From NCBI GenBank assembly GCA_007449985.2, contig VIIQ02000581.1, positions 1,008,868 through 1,072,867 of the forward strand: a stretch of DNA of 64,000 nt, read 5' to 3'. Below, one piece after another: positions 1 through 10,905 of this stretch. Below the pieces are notes generated by a model. That model saw only the letters and a program-made list of their open reading frames with translations, did no database searches and was not told the DNA's origin. The stretch is from Desmodesmus armatus. Taxonomy: Eukaryota > Chlorophyta > Chlorophyceae > Sphaeropleales > Scenedesmaceae. Position 1 is the first letter of the stretch; each line of letters begins with the position of its first letter. The translations under genes were made by a program, and so were the position numbers.

Positions 1-670
1 CACACATGCTGTGCTGTGCTTTGCCACAGCATGTGTCAGAACCACATCAGAACAGCTGTCTGCGCAACCAGGCACAAGTTCACAGCTTGCGTCATCCATC
101 AAGAGAGGAAGGTTCGAATAAAGCCATAGCATGTTGAGTGAGCAAGTATGCAAGTGGCATTGCTGACCCCCCGCCCCACCACACGAGTTGCGCTCTCCCA
201 GACCATGTAATGATTGGCTGCACGGCAATATACGTGAGCATAGAGATGATTTTTCAGCAGAAGCAGTCAAGCCCGTGCCTGGCATGATTGTAGAAACAGT
301 GAATTGCACAACAGGCTGCAGGTTTTGTATGATGTTACAACAGCCAAATTGGACTTTCAAGCAAAGCCCAGACATATTATGTTGCACCAAAGCCACGGAT
401 GTTGAAATCAAACTTATCGCGGCAGATATTTCCATGACCAAACTTGTGCGTGTTGTCTGCTCTCTGTCGACAGTGATCTGACAGTGATCCACTTGCATGC
501 ATGCTGCTTTTAACAGAGGGCTCTTGAGCAAATCCCCTGGTGTCCTTAGGCACTCACATTGTTATACAAAGCTTTGTTATCGCCAGTGTCGCCTTTCAAG
601 CTCAGCCCAACAACCCACAAGGCCATTCCGTGTACAAGTGCTGTCTGCGGCCCCCAGCACTTCTAGCATC
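1..670. other. Left edge, upstream of the TDP2 gene; no gene recognised
   Basis: No coding region could be supported here. A 97-codon open frame at 188-481 resembles no family I know and has no convincing splice context. The stretch probably holds the promoter and 5' UTR of the TDP2-like gene, which would start at 671. A perfect 12-bp inverted repeat lies at 2-13 and 25-36 with an 11-base loop. No clear TATA element was found. Confidence 0.4.
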
Positions 671-3600
671 ATGGCTCAACAGGCCATCGACCTAACAGCA
701 ACAGACTCCGATGATGAAAGCCCCACAGCAGCAGCAGCACGTGAAGCAGCCCAGCGGCAGAGCATCATGGAGTTTGCTAGAGCCAAGCGTGCCCGCACAG
801 GTCCAGGACCAGCTGATGTCCAGGCAGTCAGTGCAGCAGCAGCTGGATCCTCAGGGCCAAGCAGACAAGATCCAAAACAGGACGAGATACGGAACAACAA
901 ACAGCAGCCAGCACAAGGCCAGGCAGCCGCAGCCACTGGCAACAGCACTGCTTTCGGCAATGATGACCTCAAAGCACTTCATGAGGCGCGCATGCAGAGG
1001 ATGCAGGCGCAGCAGGCAGCAGCAGGCAAGGGCAGCAGCCCTGACAAAAGCAAAAGCAGCAGCAGTGAGCGTCAGGGAGCAGCAGCAGGTGGAGCAGCAG
1101 CAGCGGCAGCAGCAGGAGCGGGCACCAGCAGGGGTGTTGCTCCTGACTGGTTTGCAGGTCAGTCAGGAGGCAGCGGTAGCAGCAGTCAGCAGGTGTCCTT
1201 ACTGACTTACAATGTATGGTGAGTGAAAGCTTGACAGCTTGATGGCTTGGTGTATGTGGTATGCTGCTCAGCACAGCACAGCACTGCCAGCATGATGGAG
1301 GAGTAGGAAGATAGTGCCATGTGCGAGCGTGATGGCAGGACGGACCTCAAACACACTGCCAGTGCCGCTGGCGGCCAGCTTGCCTCCTCACCAGTGTGCC
1401 CGCGCAGCAACAAACATCACAGCTATATTTATCACCAGCCGTCCTGCTTCATATCTTGCATGATGCGCAGGTGTACAGTGCAGTTGTGCTGTTGTGCTGC
1501 TGCTTCTATAAATTATAGAAGCCATCCTGCTGCATATCTTGCATAATGCGCAACTGTACAGTGCAATTGTGCTGCGGTGCTGCTGCTTCTATAAAATATA
1601 AAAGGAGCAGCACAGCAGCACAACTGCCCTGTACACCTGCGCATCATGCAAGATACAAAGCAGGACGGCTTATGATGGATATAGCTGTGATGCTATAGAC
1701 TATAATGCATGGCAACCTCCTCATCAAGTTGCTGTGCTGGGGTATGCTGTGTGGTGCAGGTTCCGCGAGGATGTCGCGCTGCGCCAGCGTATGCAGGGCA
1801 TAGCGGACATCATCACCGCTGCTGGCTACCCCACCTTCCTGTGCCTTCAGGAGGTCACGCCCCGCATCATGCAGCTGTTCTCCAGCATGCCTTGGTAAGA
1901 TTTTCCTTTTCTTTTGCTCTTGCTGACAGCACCCGCACCATGATTGTGCGCCATGGTAGTGTCCTGCTCCTCTCATTGGTTACAGACAGCCAGTGGTTGT
2001 TGAGCAGTTATTTACAGCTGTGCGCGCATCATGTTTTGCTTTGAGGGACAGACTCACCCCGAAAACATATGCTCCAGCAAGTCTGCTCACACTCACTTGC
2101 CCTGTATTGACTGCATACTCACCCTGCCTGTGCATATGCAGGTGGCAGAAGTATGCCTGCAGCCCTGCACCCAACGACGCCCCTTACTTCACATTGTTGC
2201 TGGTGAACAAGGCTGCTGCACCCTCAGTGTCGAGCAGTAGCTTTGAAGAGGTGCACTTTGACAACTCACAGATGGGTGAGTGCCTTGACTGTTGCCGACA
2301 GTATGCCAGGCTTGTCATTGTTGGTGCAGCACTTGTATATGAAAGTGTCAGCGTGTTAGTTCGCTCGATGAGCCTCATCAAGAAGTTCTGCCAGTTGCTT
2401 CCCTTCTGCATCAGCCAGCTGTGCGCAGCCCAACTTTTGCTGTCAGTAACTAGCGTCTGACTGCTGCTCACTGCCCAACGTTCCTCCATAAGTTCGCCCC
2501 TCTCTTCAGCATGTCCTTACACAGCGCGGCGTGCTGTGCTGTGCTGCTGTTGTGCTGTGCTGTTGTTTTGCTGCCTGCAGGACGCAGTCTGAGGGTTGCC
2601 ACTGTGACACTATGTGGGCGCAAAGTGCTGGTGGCCACCAGCCACTTGGAGAGCCCCATCCCCCCACAGCAGTGGTTCTCGCGGGTGTGTGTGTGGCCGC
2701 CATCACTTTCTAGCATGTTGTCCTTGCCACTGTGCACCTGACAAGACTTGCCCAGCATTGGCACATGCATCAATGCAGCATGTGCTGGGCTGGCTGCAGT
2801 ACAACACAAGCGTGATGGTGTAGTGCATGCACACTGGGGCGGTAAGGTTGCGCGAGTGTGATTATCCATCACTTTTATGGTCTCAGCGCACTTTATGTTT
2901 GCACATTGTATGCTCATGTGCTGCAGGAGCGACAGCAGCAGATGGGGTTCTCCCTAGCCCAGCTGCAGAAGGCGCCCTACGGCAACCTGCTGTTTGCAGG
3001 TGGGGTCAGGCTGGGGTGGGGTCACCCAGATAAGGGTGTCAGTTTCGCTCCTTCACCTCGCTACACTCGGTTCAGTCGCACCGTCATCTGGCGTCATCTG
3101 TGTGGGGTCGCCTTGTACTGTGGCAATAAAGCATGGCATACCACTGCGCTTCATCAGCACGGCAAGCAGGCTCACCATGGAGCAAGCCTTCTAGCCATGG
3201 GACAGCAGGCAGTATGGGAATGGCAGACCTGACATGTTGGTGCACCATGCCTCCACCTGCTGCCTGTCGCTTGGGGTCCAGCGTCGTCACATTGATTTCG
3301 TGCAGTCACTAGCAACTGCTGGTGGCACACCTGGAGCCTAGGTGTCTTCTTCTAAAGCCACACTTTACCAACGAGTGATATGGTGTTGCACTGGCAGACA
3401 AACTGGCCTCCAGGGGCTTTACGTGGCATCCGTCTGACCCAAAAGCTTGGACAACTGTCACTTGCGGCTGGGACAGATGATGTGTGTACACTGCTGCTTG
3501 TCGTGCCATTACCACAACCAAACTGAAGGCATGTTAGTGGGGGCACAGGCCGGCAGCCTGACGCCTGCCTTTGCTCGCAGGAGCTCATGACTCCCTTGCG

Positions 3601-4759
3601 CAGCGTCTTAGGGTCGCATGACCGAGTCATTCCATGATGCACTATCTTTTCTGTTCACTGCCTGGGTGAACTGCAGGTGACATGAACTGGACGGACAGCA
3701 GGGACGGCAGCCCTCCCCTGCCCGCCGGCTGGTGTGATGCCTGGCAGCAGCTGCACCCTGGAGACCCTGGCTTCACGTATGATGCCAGGAGCAACCCCAT
3801 GCTGCCCTACAAGAGCACCCCACCCCTCAGGCTGGACAGGTGCGGGGTGTTATTTGGGGGGGGGGGGGGGGCTGGTCTTGTCTGACGTGTCTTTTGCAGG
3901 CTTCCTCGTTTCAGGTGTACGTCTTTGGCTTACCCAGTCCATCAAGTGTAGAGATTACCGCTTTGCGATGAAAGTATCTACTTGTACCCCCCCCCCCAAA
4001 ACATGGGTTGCATCGAGCTGGCCTGCTGGCGCCTGTAGAGGGGGGTGGGGTGGGGTGGGGATGGAGCTGGGAAGCATGCAGGAGTGGCATAGGTGTGCAG
4101 GGTTGCAGCTGTGCTGTACCTAATATTGCTGCTCCAATGTGAAGCAGCGAGGCGCCTTGAAGTACTGTGTGGCGAGTCTGAAAGGGTAACAGGCCCTGGG
4201 TTTGGGGTGACACACTTTTGACTATCAGACCAACACTGTTTTTCGTTGGTGCGTGACTGGACGCACACTCACGAACGTGTTTCTGACTGTCATGATGATT
4301 GTATCGTCTGTCATCAAGCTTAGTGTCTTACACACTCCCACATGCCTTCATATCCTGCTGCTCAGGTTAGCATGCCAATGCCAGCAGGGGAGGGGGGGGG
4401 ACTGTTGGCGTCAAGCCTTGGTCGTGCCCAGTAGCTTCAGCAACAGGCTTCACAGCCAGCTTTGCTTTCATGTGCATTTGTGCCAATCAGCACCTGCACT
4501 GAGCAGCTAGAGCCCCCCCCCCATTCCCCCCCCCCCCCCCCCACCCTCCCGGCATGTGTCAACGGGTGTGTGGTTGTGTGCTGTATGCAGGGTTTTTGCT
4601 AGGCTGGCCGACTTCAAGTTGGGTTCAATCAGCATAGTGGGCAAGCAGCAGCTTGGTGGGGCCACCTACCGGCACTCCTTCAAGAATGGGGGCAGCAAGG
4701 AGCTGCCAGTGCTGCCCAGTGACCACTTTGGCCTGCTGCTCAAGCTGGAACTGTTGTAA
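671..4759 (+). CDS. TDP2: Tyrosyl-DNA phosphodiesterase 2-like nuclease (7 exons)
   Basis: Exons: 671-1218, 1760-1894, 2142-2275, 2581-2684, 2927-2999, 3677-3839, 4591-4759 (1326 nt, 441 aa); all junctions are GT-AG and keep frame. The product belongs to the Mg-dependent endonuclease/exonuclease/phosphatase fold. It has the motif series of TDP2: TYNVW (about 179-183), LQEV with the metal-binding Glu at 214, TSHLES (about 292-297), GDMNW (332-336) and C-terminal SDHFG (429-433). In the family, TDP2 removes topoisomerase II peptide from 5' DNA ends by hydrolysing the 5'-phosphotyrosyl bond, in the nucleus. Residues 1-178 are low complexity (Ala, Gln, Ser) and probably disordered, but begin with a likely SUMO-interacting motif, IDLT followed by acidic residues. 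The start at 671 was chosen because that motif follows it directly; an in-frame ATG at 497 would add 58 residues. Intron 1 holds a large inverted repeat. Confidence 0.88.
1415..1692. repeat. Foldback inverted repeat inside TDP2 intron 1
   Basis: The left arm at about 1415-1509 is nearly complementary to the right arm at about 1604-1692; the outer ends CATCACAGC and GCTGTGATG pair exactly. Between the arms, about 1525-1600 is a second direct copy of the left arm. The transcribed intron could therefore fold as a long hairpin with either of two partners for the right arm. The structure resembles a foldback/MITE-like element or a small-RNA hairpin precursor. No coding capacity was seen and no target-site duplication could be confirmed. 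Confidence 0.7.
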
Positions 4760-4779
4760 AGTTTGTAAAGCTGGTGTAA
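4755..4779 (+). terminator. Cluster of TGTAA polyadenylation-type motifs
   Basis: Three TGTAA pentamers lie at 4755-4759 (overlapping the stop codon), 4764-4768 and 4775-4779. TGTAA is the usual polyadenylation signal in chlorophycean green algae. They would imply a very short 3' UTR for the TDP2-like gene, unless a later signal is used. Confidence 0.35.
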
Positions 4780-5437
4780 AGCTGGAACTGTTGTAGAGGG
4801 CCAGGGAGGGTCAGGACTCGTGACGCAGGAGCCAGTCGGGATTTTGAGTGTGTTTGCTAGCTTGCACCGCATGGGTGTGGATAGCTTTTTGATTTTGGTG
4901 TTGCAGACAGCAGCATGGGAGGGGTGAGTTTATTGGCTTAGCTGAAGCTGCAGGACTGTGGCCACATGTGTACACCTGGCCTTCAAGGCTTGCATATGCC
5001 AAATTGGCTGCTGCACACTTCAAAAGCTGTTGTGAGTTGGTCAAATTCTGAGAAATTGATAAGATACCCAGCACCTCCAGGCCCAAGTCGACTCAAGCAA
5101 GACGCCCAGTCAGCAGCATGACATGTCATCGGCAGCATGTGATCACCATCCGAGAGGGACCATGGATCTCTGCAGAGAGCGACAGGTCAACTTGTCTCGA
5201 GCGTATATGAGACATTAAAAATGTCTTTGTGCGGTGCTTGAGCCTTGTCATGGGTTCCTCGCAGAGTCCTTGTCATCTTAACGTAGCAGTTATTCGGTAC
5301 ATACGCTGGGACCCTCACAAACTACTGAGTACATATGCACGAAAGCATGATGCTTTATTGTGTCTGCTGATCTTGCAAAGGGCCCGCAGCACTTTCGCGC
5401 GCGGAACTCTTCCGACCGTTTCAGCACAAAAGCACAG
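4780..5437. other. Spacer between TDP2-like gene and secreted-protein gene
   Basis: No gene seen. It should contain the TDP2 3' end and the promoter of the downstream secreted-protein gene. A TATA-like stretch (GTATATGAG followed by TTAAAA) occurs near 5204-5220, about 220 bases before the downstream ATG; whether it is used cannot be told. Confidence 0.35.
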
Positions 5438-6389
5438 ATGGCCCGCACAGCCGTGTGCCTGGTTTTGATTGCCATGCTGGCTTTCGCGGTTGTGGCATCA
5501 GCAGGTGGGGGTCGCAAAGGGGCAGCGTTCGTGACCATGTCAGAGAAGGGCAGCATTATATCCGTTCGATGCTGCCTGCCATGGTCTGCACAATTGAGTC
5601 TGTAGTTCAGTTCAATTGAATTTGCATGTCAGCACACACTTTTATTTTGCGGAACACCTGCGATCCGTCCTGCATGCAGCTGAAGGTGACGGTACTTGCG
5701 GTGACCCGAGCCAACAACGAAAGGCATCTAGTGAATCCCGTTTCCTGACGCTGAACACCTAATGCATTGTGCAGCTTCGGACAGGCAGCTGCTCCAGACT
5801 ACACCTGGCAGGGATGCTCGCTCGACAGTGGCAAACCAGGACGCGCAGGTGAGTTCGCTATGGTCGCATTGTACCATTGCTTACACCCAAGATATCAAGC
5901 AATGCAGCACAGCGGAGCGCAGGCACGCAGGTAGCTGATGCTGGTGATGGCACGTGCAGTGACCAGTCCGCCTAAGACTTGGCGGTGGATGTCTGTTAGG
6001 CATGCCATTATCGTCAAAGGCAAGCAGTGTTATGCATCTAGCTGGATACGTGCCCAGGGTAAGCCTGTACACATCCAGCACTGCACCATAACTGACGATG
6101 CCACGTGTGCGTGTGTGCTCTGCTTGCAGAAAGTGATTCGCCAGGCTGTCAGGCAGAACAACCAGGGCCGCACCCAGCAAGTGACCCAGCAGGGCACACA
6201 GACGGCACAAACTGCCAGCCGCAGCTCAGGTAACTGCTGTCTGTATGGCACGAGCGCACTACTGACGGTACCTTCAAGGGTGGATGCCGGTTTGGATTTG
6301 GCAACATGACAACATGGCCATCTCTAGGCGTGGCAGTCACTACTGCTGGCTCCCTGTGCTGCAGCGATACGGGTGTCTGCAACAACTGA
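5438..6389 (+). CDS. Small secreted Gln/Thr-rich protein, function unknown (4 exons)
   Basis: Exons: 5438-5504, 5775-5848, 6130-6229, 6328-6389 (303 nt, 100 aa); each junction is GT-AG and in frame. The N-terminus is a classic signal peptide: MART, a hydrophobic core of Val, Leu, Ile, Ala and Phe, and an ASA-type cleavage site near residue 22. The mature part begins ASDRQLLQ, is rich in Gln, Thr and Arg, and ends with a short cysteine cluster (CC at about 91-92, CNN at the C-terminus), so one or two disulfides are possible. The length and composition fit a secreted or cell-wall-associated peptide. No family was recognised. Exon 4 was started at 6328 because that acceptor leads to an early in-frame stop; the acceptor at 6365 would give a longer, less natural C-terminus. 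Confidence 0.6.
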
Positions 6390-7099
6390 GGCCCACCGCG
6401 TCTGGTGCCAACGTGCCTCTTGCTCTTGTTATCACAAACATACGTACGCCCTGAGCGATGCTCGACAGTGTGCTGTATGCTCTGCTCCTGCTGGTGCAGG
6501 ACCCATCCGCCCCCCCACGCCCACCCAGGGCTGACCTACATTCATGGAGTTGTTCCACAAGTTGAGTTGTTTCAACCAACCCAGTTTCCCCAAAATGATT
6601 GAGCGACAGAAGCACTGGGCACCCACAACATGTCTCTCTTGGAGTTGAAGCTGCCAGTCACTGACTCATGACCCGCCACCCTGCACAGCCTTTTGTTTGC
6701 TGAAGGCCTGGAGATGCTTATTGCAAGGGAGCACTTTTTACAATTACAGTAATTGCCTCAGCAAAAAGCTGAGCAACCCACGAGGTCTCTTTTTGAGAGG
6801 CAGGCTTCATGTGTGATTCGTGCTCAATGAGCTTGCATCTTTGGACAAACGACTGGGTCGGAAACATGTTGGGCACTGTTGGCTATTGTGTGGCAGGGTG
6901 TGATCAGTCGCTTGGGACATGTGTTGTGCAGTGTTGGCTTTTTGTTCAAGGGGGTGTGACGTGTGCTGGACAGTGCTGGCCATCAGGGAATTGTTGAACA
7001 GCGTGTGTGTTGTGCGCTGTAAGTGTTGGCTATGGTACAGCAGCGTTGGTGATGTGCGCTGTGCAGCGTCAGCTGTGTTTGATCAGGGGGTGCACACGT

Positions 7100-7345
7100 G
7101 TGACCTCTGGTGAACAGCGCTGGCTATTGTTGGACAGCCTGTGTGACAGCGGTGACACCCCAGGATGCATTTTTTGTTGTGTTTCTAATCGTGGGCGAAA
7201 GCACCCAAGTTGCAGCAAATCCTGAGCTTTTGCAGGGAATTTACACAAACAAACAGGGTGTCTGACATGTGGTGAACAGCGCTGGCTATTCTTGCAGCCT
7301 GTGTGACAGCAGTGACTCACCCACGGGTGCATTTTTTGTGTTGAG
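7100..7345. repeat. Direct repeat of about 85 bp, two copies
   Basis: Copies at about 7100-7180 and 7262-7345 share GGTGAACAGCGCTGGCTATT, then CAGCCTGTGTGACAGC, then a segment ending GGTGCATTTTTTGT or a close variant. They are separated by about 80 bases and are roughly 80-85% alike by eye. A weaker series of related GTGTTGGCT-containing pieces lies just upstream (6870-7090). No open frame spans them. Confidence 0.65.
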
Positions 7346-7667
7346 GTTTTCTGAATGAACGCACGCAAGCAGCACAAGCAAGCACAAGGGGGAGGGGACG
7401 CCAGCTGCACCACCGTGCGCTGCCCCTGCTACTCTTTGATGTTTTTTCCCTGGGTGCTACCCCTACCACCACCTGCCACCCACTAACGTCTCCATGGGTC
7501 CCATGTACAGCTGTATCTACTTACAGTGCTCTCTTGTTCTTTGACCCTGTGAGTGTTTGTTTGACCTCTTTTTTTGGCCTTTTTTGTGACTGTTTGTTTT
7601 TTGTGTTGTGACGGTTACTGTGACTGTCATTGGCTTGTTGCTGGGGGGAATTTTTTCCAGGAAAAAG

Positions 7668-7728
7668 TACTAGCAGTACTAGTAGTACTGTAGTACAGTA
7701 GTACTGTAGTACTGTAGTGCAGTAGTAC
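7668..7728. repeat. Self-complementary AGTACT/GTAGTACT microsatellite
   Basis: About 60 bases consist of variants of AGTACT and its spaced form AGTACTGT. Because AGTACT is its own reverse complement, the run can form alternative hairpins or cruciforms. Confidence 0.75.
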
Positions 7729-9394
7729 TGTCCAATTGCTGAGGGTCCCTGACAGCTCGCCTAGCACGGTGCCTCCATACCAGCTAGCAAGCCATGAGGG
7801 GACGTAAGAAATGGCACAGACTGGGTTCTCAGTCAGGCTCTGTTACTAATGGCTGATGGTCAACTCCTCCATGCTCTGTCACACAACCTCAGCCCACACT
7901 GCGGCTATATGTCACCTTGAAAGCAGGTCAAGACATTGACCTTCACATGCATAGCGGTTCGGCAAGGGCAGCAGCAAATGACACACCAAGACTTGCAAGC
8001 CCAACTGGCCTTACAATATAAGAAACAGCATGCTTCACATGCAACCACAGCAAGTCAGGGCCTTTATCCCGTGACCGGCCCTATCAAAGATTTCCAAAGC
8101 CTGAGGCAGATACAACATCATGTGTGGCACACAAACAGCAACTGGTTGAACATAGGATCACCTGTGTGTTTCTAGGTACTAGGGAGCGAAAAATCACATC
8201 ACAAGCACAACACAGCCTTGCCTGCCAGGCAATGCAGCAGGTCCCCGTGAAGATATCGTTGGTCGCTTACGCTTACGCTTACGCTGAGCAGCAGCCCAGT
8301 CAGCACGCCAGGGCAGTCTGGCGGTGCTGGTGGGCCACTAGTGGTGGCAGGAGCCAGGTCAGACAAAAAGAATCCACTGTGCACTCTCCATTTACCCCTT
8401 TTTCATTGTCTGCTGGCGGCCCTGAATGACTTGCGGTGTAGCTGCATCTGCCAGCCTGGCATTAGACAGCTGGCCACTAGTGGTACTTGGCATAGTCGGC
8501 AAGCGGCAGAATAGCAATCGCACTATGCATCAGGGTGCTCATTATGGCTGTTGTTTGATATGGGCTGCAGCTGTAGCGCCAGGGTTGCGGTTCTGGCGCG
8601 CCCCGTTCGACCCCATTGCTATATGCGCAGCCGCTGCTTGTAGACTTAATGTGCCACACCTAGGGCAGATTAGGTATTTATAAGCAGTAATCATAAAAAC
8701 TGGGGCACCCGCAACTAGGTTGCAGCGACCGGCAATTTTGAGCTTCACCTGCAGTACTAGCCGCGCTCAGAGACCATCCGAACCATCAAAGGTAGATTGT
8801 ATTATTTATTGCACCTTCCACTCAAACAAGCAGGGTCAGAACTGGAAACTACTCCGACAACCTTGGATGCCGTGCTTACCGTACTGCCACAAGTGGTTCG
8901 AGGATTTTTCATCGAATGCAATTTAAAATTGTCCCAGGCATTCGAAAAGGAGTCCAGGCAGTGTTTCCGAGGGTTCGACACCTGAATGATGGATGGTGAT
9001 CTGTGATCTGCTGCTGTTGCTGTGCGCAGTGACTAGGGCCTGAAACACACCAAACACACTACTTTATAACCATCACATGCTCTAAAACTGGTCTGGCATG
9101 TCAAACAGCCCGTTTTACGCTCCTGCAAGGGGGTGGGACTGGCAGGGGCATTTTCTGAACCATTCGACAAGGGGGCCCCAGGCAATTGTTTGGTGCATTC
9201 GATATTTCGCAAATTTTATGAAATATTTTTTATTTATCGAACCACTCGTGGCAGTACGGTACTCCCAGCTGCTGCCGCCCTTGTTTCACCTTGCACACAC
9301 CACTCGTTTGCAGGCAAGAGCACAAATACACCCAGCACAAGGCGACAAGGCATCAGGATCCAGCAACATCACTGTACATGTACTGCTAGCAGTA

Positions 9395-10905
9395 CACATG
9401 CACACACCAGTACAGGCAGAAGCAGCATATGCTTTGCTTAGCCCCAACCCCGCCTGCTGTGAGGCATCACAGTGTCGACCTACGGGCCAGCACTGTGCAG
9501 TATGTTGAGGCACCAAAGGCGACAACCATGTGGAGGGTGGGGCAGGTGTATCCAGCCCGCTCCACTACACACACACCCTCACTGGGCTCAGGGCCATGTC
9601 CTGAGTGTTTTCTGGTGGCCAAGGGGTGCTGCTGGGGTTGCTTCTCTTTGGTCCTCTGACCTCAAACATCGAGCCGACCTGATACAGACACATGCAGCCC
9701 TGCGTTCAGTTGGGCAGTGCAATTCAGGGAGGAAACAGCGGGAGCAAAAGGTTGTCTTGCCACAAGCTTAGGGCCGTGTAGCCTTGCCCCAAATATTGCG
9801 GCAAGGCAGCAGGTGAGTTGCGGAGGTGAGTCACCTTGAACCACAAGGCAGCAGGTGAGCCATATAGGTGAGTTACTAACTTTGAAAGGTGAGTTGCAAG
9901 CAGTGCATAAAGCAGTACAGCAAGCAGTAACATAGTACAGACAGCAATACAGGCAGAGCAGAAGCAGCACATGCTTTGCTTAGCCCCAATTCCGCCTGCT
10001 GTGAGGCAACACAGTGTCGACCTACGGGCCAGCACTGTGCAGTCTGTTGAGGCTCAACAGGGACAACCATGTGGAGGGCGGCTTAAGTCACTAGCCCCCT
10101 CCACTACACACACCCTCACTGGGCTCAGGACATGTTCCTGAGTGTTTTCTGGTGGTGAAGGGGTGCTGCTGAGGTTGCTTCTCTTTGGTCCTCTCACATC
10201 AAACATCGAGTCAATTTGACACAGACACGTGCAGCACTGCGTTCAGTTGGGCAGCGCAACTCACTGAGTTCCCCGGGGGAAGCAGTGGGAGCAGGGGCTT
10301 GTCTTGCCACAGGCTTAGGGCAGTGTGGCAACAGCAGGCACAGCCAGTTGCATTTCAGCATCCCAGTACTGCATTTGGGCAGACTCATAGATGTGTATGC
10401 CTTGCCGACTCGGCGGCCTGTGGGTACAGTGTGCCTGAGGTAGGACCCAACAGGCACCCCACACACATGGGGGCAAGGCAGCAGGTGAGCCACAGAGATT
10501 ACTTGCAAGCAGTGCCCACAGCAATAAAGCATCACACACAGTATTATTTGCATAGCAGAAACAGCATATGCTTTGCTGAGCCCCACCCTTGCCTACTGTG
10601 AGGCACCACAGTGTCGACCTATGGGCCAGCACTGTGCAGTTGTTGAGGCTCAACAGGGAACAACCATGAGGAGGGCGGCTTAAGTCACTAGCCCCTTCCA
10701 CTACACACACCCTCACTGGGCTCAGGACATGTCCCTGGGTGTTCTCTGGTGGTGAAGGGGTGCTGCTGCGGTTGCTTCTCTTTGGTCCTCTGACCTCAAA
10801 CAAACATCGAATCGATTTGACACGAGCAGCACAATCAGCTGGCCAGCATAGTTGCTCAGCTGGAAGCAGTGGGGCAGGGGCATGCTGAGCAAGATGCATT
10901 CCGCT
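9395..10905. repeat. Tandem array of three 0.54-0.6 kb units
   Basis: Three successive units start at about 9421, 9962 and 10560 with the shared element ATGCTTTGCTTAGCCCC or a one-base variant. Each continues through GTGTCGACCTA, CCAGCACTGTGCAGT, CACACCCTCACTGGGCTCAG, GGGGTGCTGCTG and CTTCTCTTTGGTCCTC. Spacings are 541 and 598 bases; unit three is truncated after about 340. Identity looks roughly 80-90%. The parts between conserved blocks hold AGGTGAGT-rich sequence and vary in length. No convincing protein is encoded on either strand. It behaves like a local satellite-like expansion rather than a recognisable transposon. Confidence 0.8.

Larger units (their letters stand above)
6390..9390. 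other. Repeat-bearing intergenic region without recognised genes
   Basis: No coding region could be supported; open frames are short and lack family resemblance. The region holds GT-rich imperfect repeats around 6860-7130, a direct repeat of about 85 bases (see separate entry), a self-complementary AGTACT-type microsatellite, a GCTTAC microsatellite near 8265-8286 and AT-richer patches near 8790-8830 and 9195-9245. Pieces at about 7490-7530 and 7930-8060 resemble pieces at about 10980-11230, so the region may contain decayed copies of one dispersed element. Confidence 0.4.

Noticed and set aside
188..481. 97-codon plus-strand open frame upstream of TDP2
   Set aside because: No family resemblance and no splice-site context; too short to support alone.
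497..670. Upstream in-frame ATG for TDP2 that could add a mitochondrial or plastid leader
   Set aside because: The added 58 residues show no clear targeting pattern, and the ATG at 671 directly precedes the SIM-like motif; left as an alternative start.
9395..10905. Regular repeats considered as a CRISPR array
   Set aside because: The units are over 500 bases with no short spacer structure, and the window is eukaryotic.
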